NCBI RefSeq assembly: GCF_015832195.1
Contig: NC_052046.1
Coordinates: 33,136,911 to 33,200,910, forward strand
Length of the DNA: 64,000 nucleotides
Reading direction: 5' to 3'
From: Motacilla alba alba
Taxonomy: Eukaryota > Chordata > Aves > Passeriformes > Motacillidae
A model generated the notes under the pieces. That model saw nothing but the letters and a program-made list of their open reading frames with translations. It searched no databases and was not told the DNA's origin. This document shows positions 11,016-23,080 of this stretch, piece by piece (the first letter of the stretch is position 1; the number at the start of each line of letters is the position of its first letter). Made by a program: the position numbers and the translations under genes.

Positions 11016-14000
11016 TCTGATTGAGTTTTTTAAGGTAGTATTTGGTTACAGCAAATGGTTGTGTCAGTGATTATTTGTATTAATATATGCACCTTTTTCT
11101 TGATAAAAGCTATCTATTTGGAGTCACAGTGAAATAAGACTTGGAGGGTTCAGGGTTTTGATATGAAGTAGGAATATGACAAATATCAGCATATTGAACT
11201 ATATTTTCACACAGCAACCTTGTAAAGGACATAACAGAAAAAAAACAATCAAACCATTCCTTTGCTTCTTCATCCATACAGAAAAGATGGACTTTCTTCA
11301 AAATATATCCAAAAAATATTTTTTAAAGAATGTTGACAAAATCACCATATTTTATGTTTGGACCAGATAAAGGGAACAGGTTATAAGATCTGAGAAGATA
11401 AAAACATTTTTTCACCTTATTGACTGCAACAGTATTTGTGGGTTTTTTTAAACATGTAGTTCTTTTTTTTGTCTACTTACTGTTTTTCAGTAGGTACATT
11501 ATAAATTTTGATTCTATTAGGCTTTTCTTAAATCACAGATGTATCAATTTACCTTTTTTTAACTCAATCTCATTTTCAAATACACTTGTATTTGGTATAA
11601 AAGCTTGAAACTTAACTTTTAAAAAAAGTAAAAAATAATACAAAAAAATTTTAAAAAGAAAAAGCTTCCAAAAGCTCAAGCAGTAATATAACTGAGAATT
11701 AGTCAGCCAGGCCACCTAAAAACAGTGAAAAAACATGTTACATCATATGTTATTAAATGTCATAGTGGTTTTGGAAGTTACTTCCTGTACACTGAACTTT
11801 GTATGGAACAAAAATTGATGATTTTGTCAAGGAGCAGAGTAAGAAGACTGATGCTGAAGGAGGCGTCAGAAAGTGACACTGCTGAGGTTGTCATAGATGC
11901 TCAATGTGGATTCCTTTTGAGTGGCGTACCTTCAGTGCAAAGATGAATCCGTGCTTTCAAGAGCCCTCCTAAGTGATGTTTGCCAATGGAAAGATGTAAT
12001 TATATGGTTGATGCAGATTGTGCTGTTTCATGCTTTGGCATTCAAAATTGCAGCAAGAACTGTAAATTATTTCAAAATAGTAAATATTGTAGTGCTTGTG
12101 ACTACATGTATTTGTTTTCCTTAGGCTTTCAGGATTCCTTTTAGAAATGTTGGGTTCTTGGTGTATTGTGAACCCTTTTTTAAGACAACAGCCTATGGCA
12201 CTACAATCTATACTTATTCACTAACAAAGGAAGATGCCTCTAATGCATAATGAATCCAAGTATTAGTTTTTTTCTTTTGACTTTGACTTTAACTCCACTG
12301 AGTTTAACTAAGAAAACAGAAAAGTCATTGCTTCAGCTAAGTGTGCCTGTCCAGAAAGAAGTGATGATACTGCTACAGGCATGCTTTGAGCAATGGCTTG
12401 GGCATTTACTCAGTTCAAATATCCCTGTCATAAAGAGTCAGTTTCTGTTCTTTTGAAGTGATGTGGCTTTCTGTGAATTATTCACAGGGAAGAAAAGGTC
12501 TTCTGTGCCATCTAAAACAGAAACAAATGACTGTGATATGATTTTGTGTAAGGAAATCAAGAAATATTAGAATGGTGCCCTAAATGTGAGCAAGACATTT
12601 GTTTTATTGCATAATACAGTTAGGATCACCCATAAAAAATAAAAGCTGAATCTAAAAGAAGTTAAGTAATAAAATTATCAGATGTAAAGTTGGTTTAGAT
12701 TATCTAAAGACTGAAAGAGTGAAGTGTGTTCATTGTAATTCACTTTCAAATTCTGCACATCCTCTATACATCCTTATGTCAGCAGCCTATTATACAGTTT
12801 CTCCTTCCATTTCTCTTAGCTCCTGCTCTGATAGGGTGGACATTTATGGCTTCCTACTTTTCCTGAGAGAACTGACTCCAAGGTACTAGTGCAGTTTGGG
12901 AATTATTAATACTGAATAGTGTTTCCTTAATTTTCAGGATGACTTCATTGAAGGAAGATAGATGTTTCTTGTGCTTTGGACAGATACTTTGCATTTCAAA
13001 TAAAACAAATTGGTTTAGATCCAGGGTTAAATTAGAAGTAGCTTCACATAGGGATTTTTTGTTTTTTATAATTGGTTAGGAATTGCTGCTGTCACCAGTA
13101 TCAGTGTCAAGACTTTCAGCCCAGATATTTATGCATATCTGACAACTCAGATGAAGAGAATTTCCTGTTTTCTGTATAAGCACAAAGTACAAAGACCAGA
13201 CTTGGAAAGAACAAAATGTAATTTGTCTTCAACTTCTGTCTAAAGATACTCTTCTATTCTTCTTGATAATTTTGAGTCTTTATGAGTAAAAGTGTATGCA
13301 GTAGAAGATTTTACAGAAGAATACAGAATATGTCTTTGTTTTCTTTGTTTAAAAAAACCTCAGGGCTAAAATAAGTTTCATAAATATACCTAAAATAGCA
13401 TCCTATCTATACTTTTCCATTGTCTGAGGTATTTCTTCTTTCCTTCCCACTGACTTGAAGATTACAGGCAGTTTGCTTTTTAAACATTTGGCATCATATG
13501 CATTGAATGTTTCTTTATCTTCCACTTTCCCCTTAGATCTGTATATATTAAATATGCAAGGTTTTGTGTATGTGCAAATAAATGCTGACAGCTAGCCACA
13601 GGATCTGAGATGACACAGTTTCTTTTAGATGCAGACTGAGCTAGCATTGAAAAATGTTAAAGATGTATTTGAAAGCTGCTTGCTATGAATGAGTTCTTGG
13701 TTTCACTTTTGTGAATAATTGTAAATATTGGCTTCTGGGCTGAAATTTTCCATCACAAATAATTAGTACACATTGAAATTCTTAAGATTCGGTGAGATAA
13801 TGTGTCTGCTTCTGAGAAGAAAAAGAATAACAAAAAACCCCAACAAAATGAGGAAATTGTTTTGTCAGAATTAATAAAATAAATTTGATCATGTAACTGT
13901 TGTGTTACCTTATTTGTTCCCCTCTTTGGAGTGGGAGTTAAAGTTTTATTGGAGTGGGAAAAGTAATTGCTCTGTACCGGTCTTAGCCAGATGACCTCTG

Positions 14001-14308
14001 AAAATGTCCATTTACCCCATGATTTTTTGAGTCTGAAAGCAAAATTCTTCTAGGTTTTTTGCAGAAAGCGCATTACAAGAACATCAAGAAAAGAGCAAAA
14101 CACTTCTAACCATTATTATTTTTGTCTGAAAGAAGTTTCGGTGTTAACAACTGGACTGAAAATGAGCAAGGCTGCTTTCACATTTTTCCTTTGTTGTTAA
14201 TGGGTTAACAATAGTCCCTATTGTTTCTACTGTGGAATAACAGAAGATGTATTCTGCTTGTTTAGGACATTATTCACGTGCATTTCTCTGTTATTTTCAA
14301 AGCTTGGA

Positions 14309-14379
14309 TTTTTCCAAGTTGTATGAGATTTATTTCTCCAAGTTGTCTGAGATTATTTCTCCATAGTTGTATGAGATTA
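14309..14379 (+). repeat. Three imperfect 23-24 bp tandem copies
   Basis: The unit TTTCTCCAAGTTGTATGAGATTA occurs three times with small changes: 14309-14332, 14333-14355 and 14356-14379. Copy 2 has TCT for TAT, and copy 3 has an inserted TA. A short local tandem duplication within the intron; no function is apparent. Confidence 0.85.
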
Positions 14380-16561
14380 GGATTTAGTCAACCTCTGGTT
14401 TCATGCTGCTTGCCTAAATCAAGGTATAGGAAATGCCTTCTCTGAGAACTGAGCCTTTTATCTCTTCCCCTTGAGATGGAAAGAAATTTCTGTGTCTGAG
14501 GTGGTGAATAATTTTGTTTTGAATCAGAAGACTGATTCATTTATATTCACTGTATTCATTTATAAGCAGTTAGCCTAGATGCAAGGCTTAACTTTAAAAG
14601 GTTGATCATCACTTACCTACTGTAAAGAGCAACTTTTGGACCATCAGCATCTTCTTCTGGATTTTTTTTTTGGAAATAAAAACCTACTGCTGCTGCCTTC
14701 TGTAAGATATGAAATGGAAAGCAAGTTCTGATGCCTGTGCTGTACCCCTAGAAGTTTCATGATTTCAAGCCCTTCAGGTACTACTTGTAACATACTGGCT
14801 TTTTTTGAATCACTGCAGTTTACTTAGTGCTAACATTGTCCTGAGTTTTCCAGTTAGACTGATAATGCAAACATAGATTCTGTAAGAAATGGTTGTATAG
14901 TATAACTGTACTGTGACGGGTTAGTCTGGTGGAAAATGAGTTTTCTGGCCAAGATAAAAAAAGAAGAAACTAATGAAAATAAGAATATTTAGCTGCAGGA
15001 CATTTTGTACAGGGAGCCTCTGCTCATGAACGCCTCAGCATTTAAATCAATACAGTTTGAAAGACTCTCATACAAGTTGATATAATAACCTCTGAAATAC
15101 TAATGATGAGTTATCACTTCCGCTGGGAAACTGTACCGGTCCCAAGCATAAAAGTGGTCATTTAAAATGTCTTTACTAAGCAGCACAGTATTGTGCAGAA
15201 CTAAATCTCAAGTAGATCTGGCTCCCTAAATGGTAATTCCATCTTTTTTTAAAAGGTCAGCTCAATTAGATTTTGGCAAGATTGAGTCTTCAGTGTCTCT
15301 TATTATATTCATCAGGACACATTGGCTGGTGGTTTGCAAGTGTTCATGAGCAAAACAGGTTAGTAATATATTGGTACCAGTACAAATAGATTGTCCTCAT
15401 CACGGCATGGACAAAACACTCATGAGAACTGTGCAATTCTTTAAACACTAGTGGCATGATATAATGAAGTTGTATTCCATTAAGCACTTGTATACAAGGG
15501 AGCAAAATGTCATCACCTGAGTGTGGCTGCATTTCTGTGATACAACCTCATCTGTTCCGTCAACTAGTTTTGCTCTGATCAATAAGCAGTTTTCTGTGGC
15601 CTTTCACTACTGTCAGATGTCATTGAGTGATGTAAATACACATCAGAAACTAGAAACTTGACAGCTCACCTAGACTAAAGAGAGAAGTGTGGGAGGGGGT
15701 GTACTGCTGGGATAGACAGAAATGACAGCTGATGTCTGCTGTGTATAAATGATTTGATATTGCTACAGACAAGATTTTTCATTTTCTATAGGCATGCAAA
15801 AAAATGGTTCTGGCTTGTACAAGTCAAATTATTTTAAAAGACCAAAGATAATAAAAAGGATTTTTATATTGCAGCACAACACTGAACAGAATGGCCCACT
15901 TACAAATTACCTTTATTTTTATTCTTGTCTTTTGGTACTAAAAATGGATCCTACTTGATGCTAAAATGAAGGAAGAATAAATAAATATTAGAAATGTTTG
16001 CCTAGGCAGCATACAATGAGTAAAATATCTATTGATGCTAGCATAATCTTTCAAAGCATTAGAGAACTTCAGTATTTCACTACAGAATCAAAAAACTGGA
16101 GGTACTTTGGTTGCTTGTGTTGTTTTTCAGTTGTGAAGAAACTTAAAAATACTTTCAAAAATGGCAGTAGAAGAGGTCTAATTATGAAAAGTTATATTCC
16201 ATAGTGGGGAATTGTAGTTGGAATGCGCAGAGTGTTTTCTAGTTTGACGTCTTTTTGAGATGCTTCATGATTCCAATAAAGATGAACTGCCTGGAGTTAA
16301 AATGAAGAGGAAAGAGTTTAGCACTATTCAGTGTTTCATTTATAGTTACTGTATTATGGGTCTTGCACTGTGGAACATACTTGCTCCTATTTTACCGTAA
16401 GAAATTTGCGATATGAGTTCCAGAGCACAGTTTTCTGTGGAGAGAGGAAGTTTCTGTAATAGATGGTTGATGGTAGATAAACATTTAAGCTTTTTGAGCA
16501 GGTGCATGGTATTTGGCCTTTCATCTTGAGGGTTGGTTTAATCCTTCCTATGCAGTGTGTC

Positions 16562-16638
16562 TGTGTATATATATATATATATTTATATATTTATATATGT
16601 ATGTATGTATATATATGTGTGTGTGTGTGTATATATAT
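16562..16638. repeat. Compound (TA)n/(TG)n/(ATGT)n microsatellite
   Basis: Alternating purine-pyrimidine DNA: TGTATATATATATATATATTTATATATTT, then GTATGTATGTATATATATG, then (TG)n and ATATATAT. It is likely polymorphic by slippage. A Tyr/Ile/Cys-rich ORF across it is an artefact. Confidence 0.9.
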
Positions 16639-16959
16639 CCTGACATATAGAGATATTTCTTTACTATATATTTGCTGCTATGTGGGAAGCAAAATGTGGA
16701 AGTCATGATTTTGAAGAGAAACTAAAATGTTACTAAAATAAAATCTGTTTCTAAAAAAATTCTATGGGTTTTGTAACTTAAAGTAATAGCTGCTGATATG
16801 TTGATCTGAACTCTGGCCTACTTATAATAGCAATGTCGCTGATACCAGCTTGCACTTGACCTTGCTCTCCTGGCCATTGGCAAAACTGCTGAGAAAGTGG
16901 GTGTATAATCTCTGTGTGATGGTGTGTTCGTGTGCATACAGTAATGTACGGAGTTCACA

Positions 16960-17513
16960 GTCTGCACCTCTGCTCCACTACAGGGAGACCTCACCTGCAG
17001 TGCAGCATCCTGCCCTGGGGTCCCCAGCACAGGAGGGACACCAGCGTGTTAGAGTAAGTCCTGGGGAATGACACAAAGACGATCAGAGGGATGGAGCACC
17101 ACTTCTATGAGGAAAGGCTGAAATAATTGGAGATTGTTCCACTTAGAGAAGAAAAGATTCTGGAGTGACCTTCTAGTGACATTTCAGTACCTAAGGGGAG
17201 TCTACAAGAAAGATGAAGAGGGACTTTTAACAAGGGTGTTTAGTGATAAAACAAGGGGCAATGGAATTAAACTGAAAAAGAGTAAATTTAAATTAGATGT
17301 AAGAAAGAATTTTTTTGTTGTGAGTGTGGTAAGGTACTAGAACAAGTTGTCCAGAGAGGGTATGAATGCCCTGTCCCTGGAAGTGTTCAAGGCCTGGTTG
17401 AATGGGGCTCTGAGCAGCCTGAGCTAGTGGAAGGTGTCCCTGCCCATGGCAGAGTTGTTGGAACTACATGACCTTTATGCTGCTTTCCAACTCAAACCCC
17501 TTTGTGTTTCTTC
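16960..17513 (+). mobile_element. CR1 LINE, 5'-truncated, sense orientation
   Basis: Recognised by ordered CR1 blocks: 'ctggggtccccagcacaggagggaca' (17015), 'gaggaaaggctgaaataattggag' (17109), 'aggggcaatggaattaaactgaaa' (17252), 'agaaagaattttttt' (17300), 'tagaacaagttgtccagagaggg' (17337), 'ccctgtccctggaagtgttcaaggcc' (17370) and the 3' end 'ccaactcaaacccctttgtgtttcttc' ending at 17513. The blurred 5' boundary is around 16960. It is quite diverged. ORFs at 16850-17340 are pieces of the decayed element. Confidence 0.88.
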
Positions 17514-18692
17514 AATATTTTTACTGCCTTAATAATGTTGTCGTACCTTAGTGTTCTTATCCACTACACTGAAGTATGATTTGTATGGAGAAAAGCCCGT
17601 GCTTCTGCTGTGCCAGGTTTTTGGCATGTGCCATGAAGTCAGTGCTTAAGTGTTGGAGATTGGGTCATCAGCAGTCACTGGCTGTACTGTTCATATGCAC
17701 CAGGATGTCTCAACAAAGAAGCCTGGATTCAGAGCAGCTGACATGATTCCCATTGACTTCTGGAGTTCTTAGTTTAGACTCTCAGGTTTCCATCACCTCT
17801 GTCTCTAAGGGTTTTCTGCACGGCTTTCAACACAGACAATAATTGTCCTCATCTGGAACATTTAGAACAGGTTTCTTGAAACTGGCATCAAACTTGATTA
17901 AAAATAGCCAAGTATAACCATCCTAAATTACATGCATTCTCTGTTTTCTCAGACATCAGATCATACCTCTACCTTTTCTTTATATTGTCAATTATTTGCT
18001 GCTTTGTGTTGTATACAGGGAATGACCAGGTTATTTGCCTGCTCATCTATCATCTGCCATTATAAATTTGCAAGGAGTACATTGAAATGCAAAGTATGTG
18101 ATGCTAAGTCATCAATTGTTACTCTGCTAGCATATTTCAGTTAATTTACTGTGTATTATGAACTATTGCTATGAAAGAGATACTGCTGGACAGCTCTGTG
18201 TAGGCTGATGTTTATTTTAAATAAGAAAATTATTTTGAGTTTATTTCTAATTTATCTCATGAAATCACTCAGAACCAGTAGTGTGGTCTTGCAAATTAAA
18301 AAATGTCAATTTTTCTGATACAAAAACAACCAGTCTTAGTGTGCATACAATAATGGTAACAAAAAGAGTCATGTCATATTGTGGCTGTTAAGCAGGACTT
18401 TGGTAACTAAATTCATTGTGACCAGGATATTATCCACTTTTTGGAGGGGGTAGAAAGGGAAGTGATTGACTTGTGGAGTGGAGGACGTCATTACACAGTA
18501 GGAAAATAATCTATATCTTATAGTATTCTTATATCATATCTATATAGTCTTTTATGTCTGGACTCAAATCTTGAGAATTATTCAAGTTCTCTAGAAACTA
18601 GCAAGAGGGTTCTAGGGATCTGCTTCAACTTAGCCCCTGCCTGTGCTTTAGGATGCCTTATAGGTTTAGACCAATCTAATGTAATTGTCTCC

Positions 18693-18707
18693 TTTTTTTT
18701 TTTTTTT
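18693..18707 (+). repeat. Poly-T run
   Basis: Fifteen consecutive T on the + strand (after CTCC), with no recognisable retroelement body beside it. It could be the antisense tail of an old insertion or simple slippage. Confidence 0.7.
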
Positions 18708-19860
18708 ACTTAGTTCCTTATACTGGTAAGTGATTAGATATCTCATAGCCCAATACAACACCTCCAAATACTGTAACCTCCAGAACTCATTGAAAATCCC
18801 TCCAAAAAGACAGTATAAAATGCTACTTTCCATTGTTCACAGTCCCATTCTGGATCTGATATTTGTAAGATTCTTTCTAGAGCTATTTCTGCTGTAGTTT
18901 TGAAATACACTTGTGATTATAATGTATGACCCAATGATAAATAAGATTAAAACTCATTTGTGGTAACAGATGGTTTTGTGGTTGCCCCAAACATATAGCA
19001 ATTTTCCATACTATTCTTTTTCTCTCTGTTTTATTGTACATAACAAAGTAAGCACATAACCTGGTTTGTTTTGGTTTGGCTTTTTTTTTCTTTAATTTGC
19101 AGATTTTGCGGTGTTTCTGTCACTTCAACTTCTTGTTCCTTATTAAGACTTCAGAGATACAAACCAGTAGCTCAGTAATTGCTTTCTTGAATCTGCCTTT
19201 AATAATTACATTTAGTAAAGCTGTATCGAAAATTAGAAAGGCAGAGACTAATGGAAAACTAGATTTTTCACTGAATTAGAAAGCAAGACAATCCATATAT
19301 TGACAACATTTCAAGTTGAAACAGATCAGGAAAACTGTTTTGGACTGTCTGTGCAAAGAGGCAAACACAGGCCTGATGTGCAGTGGCATCTGCATTTTAT
19401 ACCAGCAGAGAAACTATAAGAGATTTCATGTAAATAGGTGTCTTGAGAGGGGACAGTAGAAATCTGGTTTGGAAGCAAGTCACCTGAGGTTTTTTTAGTC
19501 AGAGAACCTTTTTCTTCACATTAACAAAAGTTGAAAAAGTGCTAACTTTTCTCTGATGAAAATACCTTAAAGCCAAGGTGGGAAAAGAGGAAACATGTTT
19601 TAATTTCTTGTTTTAGATCTGTGGAAGAATATTTGTTGAGGGTTGTATCACACCACTGTGAGTCAGCTTGTGTGAAGGGGGTAAAGGAGGGGAGGTATTG
19701 TATCAGCAGTTAGTCAGTAGTGGGACTTTTCATGAAAAATTAAAGGCATTTGAATTCCGATTTTGAGAACAAGGGAAAACATGAAAACTGTTTTCAGGTT
19801 TCTATCCCTAATATGCTAATATTTTAAATGCCTCTTTTTACAAGCAGGCAGGGGATTGCA

Positions 19861-19879
19861 TGATTGATTGATTGATTGA
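19861..19879. repeat. (TGAT)n short tetranucleotide repeat
   Basis: Nearly five perfect TGAT units, then GACCGATG. A short microsatellite within intron 1. Confidence 0.85.
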
Positions 19880-21429
19880 CCGATGTATTAAGCTCAATGT
19901 GTTCATTAATTACTAGGTGTTTAGTGTTACCTCAAAATTTAAAAAATGCCCCAAAACCTAAACAACTTTGAAATGTATATAGATCTGGCAGTGTAAAAAG
20001 ATCATTTCATGGTGGTGTATTGTTAAAGCGTGTGCTTACAAAGATTTGTTTTTTCCTGGTTTTTTTTTACTGTTCTGTCTCTTACATGCTTTCCTTTTTC
20101 ATTTAGTAACTGAGCTGGTTTTAGTTGACAGAGATAATTTGGGTATCTTTGGGTCTTTTGTAGCATTTTGAGATTGGTCTTTTCTTCAGTTATCTGCTAA
20201 ACACACACTGGGCCTAAAAAAAGGTTGACACTTTTAGTATTTTTGAGACCCTAATTTTTAACCAACAGTACAATTTCTCTTACATGCTGCACATTAAATA
20301 ATAGTTTGCTTTGACAGCATAATGCTTTCTTCTGGTGCATTTTAGAATGTATATGCAGAATTAGGCACATTTTGCGTGTGTGATTTGGATTGGTGCAGAT
20401 TAATGCAGCATAGATCTTGTAATTTTTATTACACTGTGAATCAGTTTTGATAAACATGAAAAAGAGTTTTGATTATGTAAATTTATACAGTTTATTGGAT
20501 GTTAAACTCATTTAACTGCAAAATGTTGCTGAATTTTATTATGTCTCATTGAACATAGGTTGATGGTTTGCAGGATTCTGAATGTAGAAGAGGCTTCTTT
20601 AGCTAGAAACTTCACCTTAAATCCTAATCACATAGTATACGATTAAATGGTAACTTTCATTGTGTTATACATGTATATTAATCAGTGTGTAATTTTAAGT
20701 TAATTAATAGTAACTGTTGGTATCTGATAGACTTTGTCACTAATCCAACAACTTTTATGACATATGGAAAGCTCCAGTTGTTGCTATTGTTACAGGCAGT
20801 GTACTGTGCTGTACGGTGATAACAGCAGTGAAGCCACTGTTAGATCACCAGCAACCTGACACATTTCACTTCTGTTTGTAGAACCCATAAAAGTTAATAT
20901 TTTCCTTGTTTGGAATGGAAATAATAAATGTGTAAGAAAGCACTTGAGAAGTCACAGAGGAAATGGAAGCAATCAGAAAGGTGAGGCATGCTTGAGATTC
21001 CTTTGTGTGTCACTGGAATTTCCATAAGAGCAAACAACCATTCTTTGTAATTCGGAAGGAATTTGTCAGTGGCAAATTAATTGCTGTTTTGATAGTAAAT
21101 TTTGGACCTAAGGTTCGTTGTTTTCTATACCTGGTGGGAAAGATGAAAGACTCCTAAAAAGAGAACTAGCATGAAGCTAATGGGAATATCTATCATATTC
21201 CATCCCATTCACCATCTTCAAAATATTGCAACAAGATCTTCAGAGGAAGTTTGCATACCTGAAGAACAAATTGCTGCTTGATAACAAAAAACAAAATAAA
21301 CTGTAAAATTTGTGACAGTTCTGAATGTATAACTAGGTCTTCTAAGTGACTTCCAAAAAAAAATGAGCATAGAAAAAGAAGCTATTTTTTTCATCTTTTT
21401 TCTTTACATCCTGCCTTGGAAGGAGCTTT

Positions 21430-21610
21430 CATAGGATCATAGGGTCATTTGGGTTGGCAGGGGCCCATGGAGGTCCAGGCTCACCCCCCACCACCCCTGT
21501 TCCACACAAGGCCAATGCAGATCAGATTCTACAGGGTCATGTCCTATCATGTTTTGGCTTTCTCCACTACTTCTCTGGGCCTCAGCTCCAGTGTTTATCT
21601 AATATACACT
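21430..21610 (-). mobile_element. CR1 LINE 3' fragment, about 180 bp
   Basis: Starts at 21430 with CATAGGATCATAGGGTCATTTGGGTTGG, a degenerate CR1 3' terminus in reverse complement, followed by 'ggggcccatggaggtccaggctcacccccc' and 'ctgttccacacaaggccaatgcagatcag', then a decayed region. It is antisense to SNX24. The inner boundary is uncertain; internal parts appear deleted relative to other copies. Confidence 0.7.
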
Positions 21611-22221
21611 TTCCAATGAAACTATTAAATAAACCAGATTTGGCACTAGGTCTGGTCTTATTTTTCCAGAAAAATTGAGTGATCTTTGCATGCAGTAATT
21701 TTTCATTGGTTCTTCAAAAAGAGCGGATAGAAGATTTGATAGAAAATGTTTTCACTGGAAAGAATGATGTGGGAACAGAGTTATAACAGACTATCCTAAT
21801 ATAATAGAAAGATATGCATTTAGGGCTTGGACTTTTTTTTCAGAGGCAGGCCTCTGAATTGTGCCCAATCTGGATGCTCTAAGTAGGTTTTTCTAAGAAC
21901 AAACATGAAATAAGTTGTTCAGCATTGCAGAAGCACTTGGATTTCAGATCTAAAGTTTCCAAAGTAACCATGGTGTTATGATTTGCCATATTTTTCTGTA
22001 TGTTTGGTTTGGTTTTTTTTTAGTTCTTACATGGAAGGACCCCATAAGGACATTGTCCTTTATTCATTTGTTCCCACCACAGTTGGTCATGCATGCTGAG
22101 CCATGTGGACACTCAGTGGGGAAAAGGAGCATGTGACTGAATGCTGCAAGTAAGGATGTGCAGCAGTGTGGGTTGCATTGCATGAAAAGCTTAAATGGCA
22201 CTGTGAGTATATAAATTCACA

Positions 22222-22301
22222 ACCCTTGTTTCTTAGCAGTTTACTTCTTTTACTTACCCTTTTTTCTTAGCAGTTTACTTCTTTTACTTACCCTTTTGCT
22301 T
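22222..22301 (+). repeat. 34-bp perfect-length tandem duplication plus partial third copy
   Basis: Unit 1 is 22222-22255 and unit 2 is 22256-22289; they differ only at two positions near the start (ACCCTTG versus ACCCTTT, then TT). A partial third unit (ACCCTTTTGCTT) follows at 22290-22301. Each unit contains the polypyrimidine/AG string TTTCTTAGCAG, so each copy carries an acceptor-like sequence. The near identity implies a recent duplication. Confidence 0.9.
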
Positions 22302-23029
22302 CTTTCATCCCTTAGCAGGTAACTGGGAATTAAGGGAAGGGAAGGGAATGTATTGTTTGTATAGGTACTGCCCCAGACATGTGTCAATGTCGACCTAAGA
22401 CAGACCTCTTGACTAAGAGACACTTGGGTTTTTGTCATCCAGCTGCCCCACCAGCTGTACAGGGAGGGAGAGGAGTACTTTGTGTTACCAGTGGGTTTTC
22501 AGAGCTAGCAGGTGCAGTGACATACACTTCTGATTCATACACAGTGGAATTGTGCATTCCCTTTAAAAATAGAGGAGTGGGAGTATTTCAGACTACAAGC
22601 CCCTTCTCCTACTCTTCCTTGGCCACTTTATTTTAGCGGTAACACAGTATGGTCTTCTCAGGTGTTGTTGCTCTGTGCCATAGATTCCTGTCCAGCATCT
22701 CTTACACAAAACTTTAAAATGTCCTCCAATTGTTTTTCTGCTTCCTAACATTATAGCTACTCCTGAATAGAAAAGTGTTCTATAGGCCTGAAATTTATCC
22801 TAACTTTGTAGAGAAGCCATAAGCTTTCAGTCAGATCAGACATGCTGTGAAAATAACAGAGCACCAGCAGTGCCTATCCTGTTGGAAGAACTACATTATG
22901 AACACACTCAGTGCAAAGTTTTGTTAGTAGTTTGGCAGTTTTTCAGAAGTTTATGACTTGGCCAAATTTTCCTCCCAGATGTCTTCCTCGTCTTCTTGTC
23001 CACATCTTGGAGAAATTTGAGTGAAACAG

Positions 23030-23080
23030 TTTGGGTTTTGTTTGGGATTGGGTTTTGGGGTTTTGATTGGGTTTTTTTGG
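23030..23080. repeat. G/T-rich low-complexity tract
   Basis: About 50 bases of GGGTTTTG-like units, a G/T-only counterpart of the A/C tract at 1155. It contains several GGG/GGGG runs separated by T-rich loops, so quadruplex formation on this strand is possible. No gene. Confidence 0.7.

Noticed and set aside
16502..16708. Tyr/Ile/Cys-rich ORF
   Set aside because: Translation of a TA/TG microsatellite.
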